The notes under the pieces: generated by a model
Database searches by the model: none
What the model was told of the DNA's origin: nothing
What the model saw: the letters and a program-made list of their open reading frames with translations, nothing else
Program-made: the position numbers and the translations under genes
Part shown: in pieces, positions 60,042 to 64,000 of the stretch
Layout: every line of letters starts with the position of its first letter
Position numbering within the stretch: position 1 is the stretch's first letter
Source of the DNA: Thiogranum sp963752745
GTDB lineage: Bacteria; Pseudomonadota; Gammaproteobacteria; DSM-19610
DNA length: 64,000 bases
Direction of reading: 5' to 3'
NCBI GenBank assembly: GCA_963752745.1
Contig: CAVWAK010000010.1
Location: forward strand, 34,210-98,209

Positions 60042-61292
60042 ATGAAAATGGAAACGTCTCCCGACGTAATGGATGTGTTGCGCTTGCTCCTGGATCTGCG
60101 GGATCTGGATGAAATGGGAGATGTGGCCTTGCTGGATCTGGCGCAGGATGCGCGCATTGAAACGCTGGACAGAGGCAAGGTGCTCCATGCCGACGAACAC
60201 CTTGACCGTCATGTCTATCTGGTTGAGGGTGAGGTGGAACTGTTTGCTGATGGCAAGATCATGCAAACGGTTACCGCTGGCACCGAACGTGCCTTGCTAC
60301 CGATATTTCGAATTCATACCAGGGGTCTCAGCGCCCGCTCTTCCAGCTCAGCTCGGCTGTTGTCACTGAATGAAGCGACCTTTGAACGCTATACGGCTAC
60401 TTTGCGGCCCAGGCAAGGGGCGGCTACCGGTATCAAGGTTGAGGAATATCTTGCATCGGGAGCCAGGCCGGGCCTTATTGATGACGTAAAGCAAGCGTTC
60501 TATCACAACGAAGTCGACCTTCCCAGTATGCCGGATGTGGCACTGAGAATCAGTAGTGCCATTCAGAACCAGGATGCGGATTTTCGGCAGATCGCAACTA
60601 CCGTGCAGGCCGACCCGGTCATTTCGGCGCGTATCGTGCAGGTTGCCAACAGTGCCATGTATGCCGGTGTCAGCCGGGTTGATTCGGTGCAGAATGCCAT
60701 TACCCGTATCGGCCTTCAGGCGGCCCGCGTCATTGTCATGACTGTCGTGTTGAAGAATCTGTTTACGCCGCAAAGCCCTGTCGTTCGCAAACGGATGAAA
60801 GACTATTACCTGCACAGCATACGCGTGGGCGCGATCTGTCACGCGCTGGCGGCACGGTTGCCGGGCTTTGATCCCGAGCAGGCGTTCCTTGCCGGTCTGA
60901 TGCATAACATCGGCGTGCTGCCATTGCTGATTCAGGCGGACCGCCGTGCAGATCTAAACCAGGATCCTGTAGTGCTTGAGCAGGTGATCCAGGAACTGGC
61001 CGGGACGGTTGGCGCACTGTTGCTGAAGCAGTGGGGATTCGAATCTCAGTTCGTGACTGCGGCGCGGGAAGCAGCAAGCTGGGCACGTGAAGTGGATGAA
61101 GCCGATTACTGCGACATCGTGCAAGTGGCGCAATTGCATTCCGAGATGCTTGGTGGCACCAAGGTCGATGCGCCACCTCTGATTGAGCTGGCAGCTTTTC
61201 AACGTCTGGATCTGGGTGCAATTGATCCGGTTAAGCTGGTGGAAAACGCCCGGCAGGAGATCGGCGAAATCGTCAGCCTGCTGGCCACCTGA
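60042..61292 (+). CDS. HDOD domain protein with N-terminal cyclic-nucleotide-binding-like domain
   Basis: Signalling protein, 416 residues. The N-terminal 130 residues resemble a cNMP-binding beta roll (HLDRHVYLVEGEVELFADGK) without the full phosphate-binding cassette. HDOD domain (about 160-370): LPSMPDVALRISSAIQNQDA, IVQVANSAMYAGVSRVDSVQ, FLAGLMHNIGVLPLLIQADR. Second HDOD gene in the window; not a close copy of the first. AGGATG precedes the start. Confidence 0.83.
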   Translation: MKMETSPDVMDVLRLLLDLRDLDEMGDVALLDLAQDARIETLDRGKVLHADEHLDRHVYLVEGEVELFADGKIMQTVTAGTERALLPIFRIHTRGLSARSSSSARLLSLNEATFERYTATLRPRQGAATGIKVEEYLASGARPGLIDDVKQAFYHNEVDLPSMPDVALRISSAIQNQDADFRQIATTVQADPVISARIVQVANSAMYAGVSRVDSVQNAITRIGLQAARVIVMTVVLKNLFTPQSPVVRKRMKDYYLHSIRVGAICHALAARLPGFDPEQAFLAGLMHNIGVLPLLIQADRRADLNQDPVVLEQVIQELAGTVGALLLKQWGFESQFVTAAREAASWAREVDEADYCDIVQVAQLHSEMLGGTKVDAPPLIELAAFQRLDLGAIDPVKLVENARQEIGEIVSLLAT

Positions 61293-61306
61293 TTCCGCAG
61301 GTGGTT

Positions 61307-61531
61307 TTAATCGAGCGCTGGCCCAAGAATAAAGTCCACTGGTTCGAAACCATGGTCCTCCAGTACGGCAGAGATGTCTTCCCAGCTATAGTCCGGATCC
61401 TCTTCCTCGATGCTGGCGATAAGCCCGGTGACATGACGGAAGACTTCGTGTTCTTCAAATTCATCCGGTATACGCACCAGCCGGATATCGGTGCAGTCCC
61501 TGGATGGCAAAATCATGAGCGTGTCACTCAT
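61307..61531 (-). CDS. Uncharacterised small acidic protein
   Basis: 74 residues, rich in Asp/Glu, no signal. SDTLMILPSRDCTDIRLVRI and YSWEDISAVLEDHGFEPVDF are its main features; I do not recognise the family. GTGGAGAG is well placed before ATG 61531. The frame ends 14 bases beyond the convergent HDOD gene. Confidence 0.65.
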   Translation of the reverse strand: MSDTLMILPSRDCTDIRLVRIPDEFEEHEVFRHVTGLIASIEEEDPDYSWEDISAVLEDHGFEPVDFILGPALD

Positions 61532-61656
61532 CGTTCTCTCCACAAGTAAATTCGATTCTTCAGGTCACAGAATACACCAAGAGCAAGGATAAAGGTGGCA
61601 GTATCCTTTTTAACCACCTGCATGGATTTTGGCTCAAAAAATAAACTGGGTTTTAT

Positions 61657-61670
61657 TTGATATAGCTCAA
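61657..61670 (+). promoter_or_regulatory. FNR/ANR-like box upstream of napF
   Basis: TTGATATAGCTCAA matches the FNR consensus TTGAT-N4-ATCAA with one mismatch. Lies 65 bases before the napF ATG, so activation at oxygen limitation is plausible. Confidence 0.5.
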
Positions 61671-61734
61671 TGTCAGAGGTGAACACAGGTATGCAAAGTG
61701 TATGCAACAAACAAGGAATACAGGGGTAATAGCT

Positions 61735-62223
61735 ATGCACTTGATTACCGAGGAATTCCATTTGCTGGGCGACCAGTTTGTTACGCGCAATGCACCTTTC
61801 CGTCCTCCCTGGGCGGTCGCAGAGCGATCTTTTGTCCAAACGTGTGATCATTGCGGCAAGTGTGTCGATGCCTGCCCGCAACGCGTTCTCATCTATGGTA
61901 GAGGTGATTACCCGGAGATTGATTTTTCCAAAGGCGGTTGCACTTTTTGCGGGGAATGTTCGCTGGCATGCGAACCTGGCGGCTTGTGTCCACCGGATAG
62001 TCATCCCTGGAACCTGAGAGCCTTTATCGCTAATACCTGCCTCGCAAACAGGGGTACGGAATGTAATGAATGCAGACAATCCTGTCCTGCTGAAGCGATC
62101 AACTTCCGCCCGCAAGTTGGAAATGAATCTGTTCCTATCCTTGAAGAGATGCTGTGTGACGGTTGCGGTGCATGTGTATCTGCCTGCCCGGCATTAGCCA
62201 TCAATGTCTACAGCCTGGTCTGA
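61735..62223 (+). CDS. napF: Ferredoxin-type protein NapF
   Basis: Cytoplasmic polyferredoxin linked to maturation or electron supply of periplasmic nitrate reductase NapA. 162 residues. RPPWA near the N-terminus, then three 4Fe-4S clusters: CDHCGKCVDACP (37-48), a central set CTFCGEC...C with CNECRQSCP (110-117), and CDGCGACVSACP (141-152). ATG 61735 is preferred; 61702 has no ribosome site. No other nap gene lies in the window: this copy is alone. Confidence 0.9.
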   Translation: MHLITEEFHLLGDQFVTRNAPFRPPWAVAERSFVQTCDHCGKCVDACPQRVLIYGRGDYPEIDFSKGGCTFCGECSLACEPGGLCPPDSHPWNLRAFIANTCLANRGTECNECRQSCPAEAINFRPQVGNESVPILEEMLCDGCGACVSACPALAINVYSLV

Positions 62224-62265
62224 GAACAGGGTCAGTACCATCCCGACGGGATAGACCCGTAAAAA

Positions 62266-62296
62266 AGCAAAGCCCTGTGCATGACAGGGCTTTGCT
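62266..62296. terminator. Perfect stem-loop terminator between napF and the exoprotein gene
   Basis: AGCAAAGCCCTGT, loop GCATG, ACAGGGCTTTGCT: perfect 13-base stem. A run of six A immediately before it gives a T run on the minus strand, so it can stop transcription from the gene at 62319, and probably from napF as well. Confidence 0.85.
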
Positions 62297-62318
62297 GTAA
62301 CGCAGTTAGAAACAATGC

Positions 62319-63461
62319 CTAGTCGTCATTTTTATCCTTATCATCATCGTCTTTGTCTTTGTCTTTGTCATCATCGGCGATAATGGTGGTAACGGCTGCA
62401 TTACCGTCTTCAAGAATCGCGGTAATTGTGTATACGCCTTCTTTGTCACCAATACGGACTGGCACGTTGTAGATGCTGCCGTTCGGCCCGCTGATGCCAT
62501 CACCCGAGGTGGTCAACGCATCGCTAGGCAGAATTTCTGGATCAGAGCCTGTCGGACCACTGATTGTAGTGTGGCCTACGATAGTGTCGCCATCGTCCGG
62601 GATACCGTTGAGGTTGCTGTCCTGCACCATGTGGACATGGGTTGGATCCGGAGTCTGAATGTAGCCAATGCCGGCCAGACCTTTCTGCGGAATAAAGGAG
62701 TCAGGCTGGTTGGCCAGCTTGTCAAACAACAGGAAGCGTGGGGCGTAAGGCGCACCGTCTGAAAAACTGGTGCCTTTTACCGTGTTGGTTAACGCCGTCC
62801 CGGGTGCTACGTGCTGAAAGTTCACAGACTCCACCAGTTCGGTTGTCACAGTGGCCGGACTTCCCTGGCCACCGGTTGCCAGACCGACATTGGTGGCACC
62901 AACAACCTGGCCACCTGATGCCGGGAAGGTAACAGATGCAGAACCCGATTCTTTCAGCTTGCCATTGGCTTTGTAAATCCGAACGTCCATGGTGCCGATT
63001 GTGCCGGCCGGGCCATTGGTGAACGGCGAAGTGCTTTCATCTGTGCCAGGCTGCGGACGAATATGCACAATCTTCACGCCAATTTCTTTTGCACGCTTCT
63101 GTTCCAGTCCGTTTTTGCCCTTACCACCATTCGGCGTAACGGTGATGACTTTGTTGCCATCATCGCTGATGGTGTAGTTACCATGCTGAACGCCAGCGCC
63201 TGCAGGCGCGGTAATCGGTGCCTGTGGCAGACCGGTCACCAGTATAAAGTTCGCATTACTGCCGATAGCGCGAAAGACCTTGGTGTTGTCTACGCCATTG
63301 CGTTCAAAGGTGCCGCCCAGCTCAACTTCAAGACGACCACCGGCCGGAATCTGATAGCCAAAATTTTCCGGATCCATGGCCAGGTTAGGTGCTACATCTT
63401 TTACAGCCAACACACCGATTACTTCAGTCGGTTCCCCCGCAATCGTTCCATTGGAAACCAC
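62319..63461 (-). CDS. Secreted-type protein, probably 5'-truncated
   Basis: 380 residues from GTG 63461. Sequence looks extracellular: Gly, Thr and Pro-rich, TSP3-like calcium motif DSNLNGIPDDGD, beta-rich segments, and a low-complexity Asp/Lys tail (KDKDKDDDDKDKNDD). No signal peptide is present. The open frame continues about 15 codons upstream of the GTG, without ATG, to a stop inside the RHS remnant, and no ribosome site is seen. The original start and signal were probably lost. No family recognised. Confidence 0.62.
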   Translation of the reverse strand: MVSNGTIAGEPTEVIGVLAVKDVAPNLAMDPENFGYQIPAGGRLEVELGGTFERNGVDNTKVFRAIGSNANFILVTGLPQAPITAPAGAGVQHGNYTISDDGNKVITVTPNGGKGKNGLEQKRAKEIGVKIVHIRPQPGTDESTSPFTNGPAGTIGTMDVRIYKANGKLKESGSASVTFPASGGQVVGATNVGLATGGQGSPATVTTELVESVNFQHVAPGTALTNTVKGTSFSDGAPYAPRFLLFDKLANQPDSFIPQKGLAGIGYIQTPDPTHVHMVQDSNLNGIPDDGDTIVGHTTISGPTGSDPEILPSDALTTSGDGISGPNGSIYNVPVRIGDKEGVYTITAILEDGNAAVTTIIADDDKDKDKDDDDKDKNDD

Positions 63462-63469
63462 CGGTGGAC

Positions 63470-63721
63470 TTATGATGACTGCCCACCAAAATTGAACGTA
63501 TCCAGTCTACCCGAAAAACCTTGACCTAAGTTGAAGTCTTTTAACCCTAATGGATCAACAAACGTAGCTGGATTATTCCGTGCATAGACGAATGTGTTAA
63601 GCCCTCCATCCAAACCAATTGGATCGGAACGAAGATACCGCCCTATCTACGGATCATAGTACCTGAAGTAATTGTAATCAGGGGTGCCGTGTATGGGACC
63701 AGAATTATTCTCAGGTATTTT
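63470..63721 (-). pseudogene. RHS-repeat core remnant with in-frame stop
   Basis: The minus strand encodes NYFRYYDP, stop, IGRYLRSDPIGLDGGLNTF, VYARNNPATFVDPLGL and DFNLGQGFSGR before a stop at 63470-63472. This is the RHS-associated core with its DPxGL end. A TAG at 63647-63649 replaces the residue between YYDP and IGRY, and another stop lies at 63722-63724. What follows DPLGL would be the start of a toxin tip, but only about 22 codons remain. Confidence 0.85.
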
Positions 63722-63852
63722 CTATATTCTCAACAAGCTACCGAATAATGAGAGCGAATACGGGTGCCAACGAAAAGATAAAGCCCCAATTCGTTTTTCA
63801 AATTAACGAGTTTCTTTGATCTTCCCCCAGTTTCACAATTACTCTATCGGGC

Positions 63853-64000
63853 CTATTTTGTTAGTGCCTGAGAGATGTCTTTTTCATACATGGCATCTAT
63901 CTTACTCTTGACCGGTTGCCAGAGAACGGAATCCTTTTCTTCCAAGAGAATGTGTTTATCGCCACTAATAATTTCAAGCTTGAATGGAATGCCTTTCTCG
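63853..64000 (-). CDS. C-terminus of an unknown protein, cut by window edge
   Basis: 48 residues are visible, ending MYEKDISQALTK before a TAG at 63853-63855. Charged, no membrane segment, not recognised. The DNA is richer in AT than the housekeeping genes. Its place beside an RHS remnant would fit an immunity or other accessory gene, which is only a guess. Confidence 0.5.
   Translation of the reverse strand, partial: EKGIPFKLEIISGDKHILLEEKDSVLWQPVKSKIDAMYEKDISQALTK

Overview
The window reads as the chromosome of a gammaproteobacterium. The evidence is gene content and order: rsxA-rsxB, metG next to mrp/apbC and dcd, purM-purN, petABC followed by sspA-sspB, an SRP RNA upstream of dnaX-ebfC-recR, orn next to rsgA and an M48 protease, glcDEF, and an iscR with an IscR box. 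Housekeeping genes have even, moderately GC-rich composition. Several genes suggest sulfur and respiratory versatility (DsrC/TusE family, TusA, a DUF523/TudS-type protein, a Gly/Tyr/Pro-rich exported protein resembling sulfur globule proteins, Rnf/Rsx, cytochrome bc1, NapF). I cannot place the organism below class.

Layout. 0-10 kb: Rsx electron-transport genes, metG, mrp, dcd, a DUF3108 protein, purN-purM, then DUF2066 - CDP-alcohol phosphatidyltransferase - hda with start/stop overlaps. 10-18 kb: DUF2069, wrbA, an ArsC-like protein, two DUF4398-type lipoproteins (one with LysM), a large uncharacterised protein behind a class I fumarase, a TlpA-like thioredoxin, DegS/AlgW and a Nif3-like protein. 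18.7-24.2 kb: the bc1 operon, sspAB, glucokinase and an ANTAR response regulator. 24.2-29 kb: a 5' fragment of tRNA-Ser plus a hairpin array, the intact tRNA-Ser(GGA), a DUF523-DUF1722 protein, TusE/DsrC, SRP RNA, dnaX-ebfC-recR. 29-38 kb is the main accessory region: an unknown protein, a long inverted repeat, a HIT protein, a SEL1 protein, two tandem pairs of glycosyltransferase-like and 2-oxoglutarate/Fe(II) oxygenase genes, and a divergent operon of an exported thioredoxin-like protein, a Tat-exported gluconate-dehydrogenase-subunit-3-like protein and a GMC flavoprotein. 38-49 kb: rsgA, pterin dehydratase, cytochrome c, M48 protease, orn, an EamA transporter, the Gly/Tyr protein, glycolate oxidase genes, pgm and DUF1249. 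49.5-62 kb: iscR without isc genes, a methyltransferase with a partial tandem duplicate, an iron-type alcohol dehydrogenase, an ABM monooxygenase, two HDOD regulators, an inositol monophosphatase, TusA, TetR, an L,D-transpeptidase with a DUF882 peptidase, and napF with an FNR-like site. 62.3-64 kb: a probably 5'-truncated exoprotein, an RHS remnant with an in-frame stop, and the end of an unknown gene in AT-richer DNA; this edge looks horizontally acquired and decaying.

The best candidate for an undescribed system is 31.9-38.1 kb. Two paralogous 300-residue proteins with a DPD motif are each followed by a different 2OG/Fe(II) oxygenase, which suggests a paired glycosylation and hydroxylation activity. 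The divergent operon next to it could assemble a periplasmic flavin dehydrogenase. A functional link between the two halves is inference from adjacency only.
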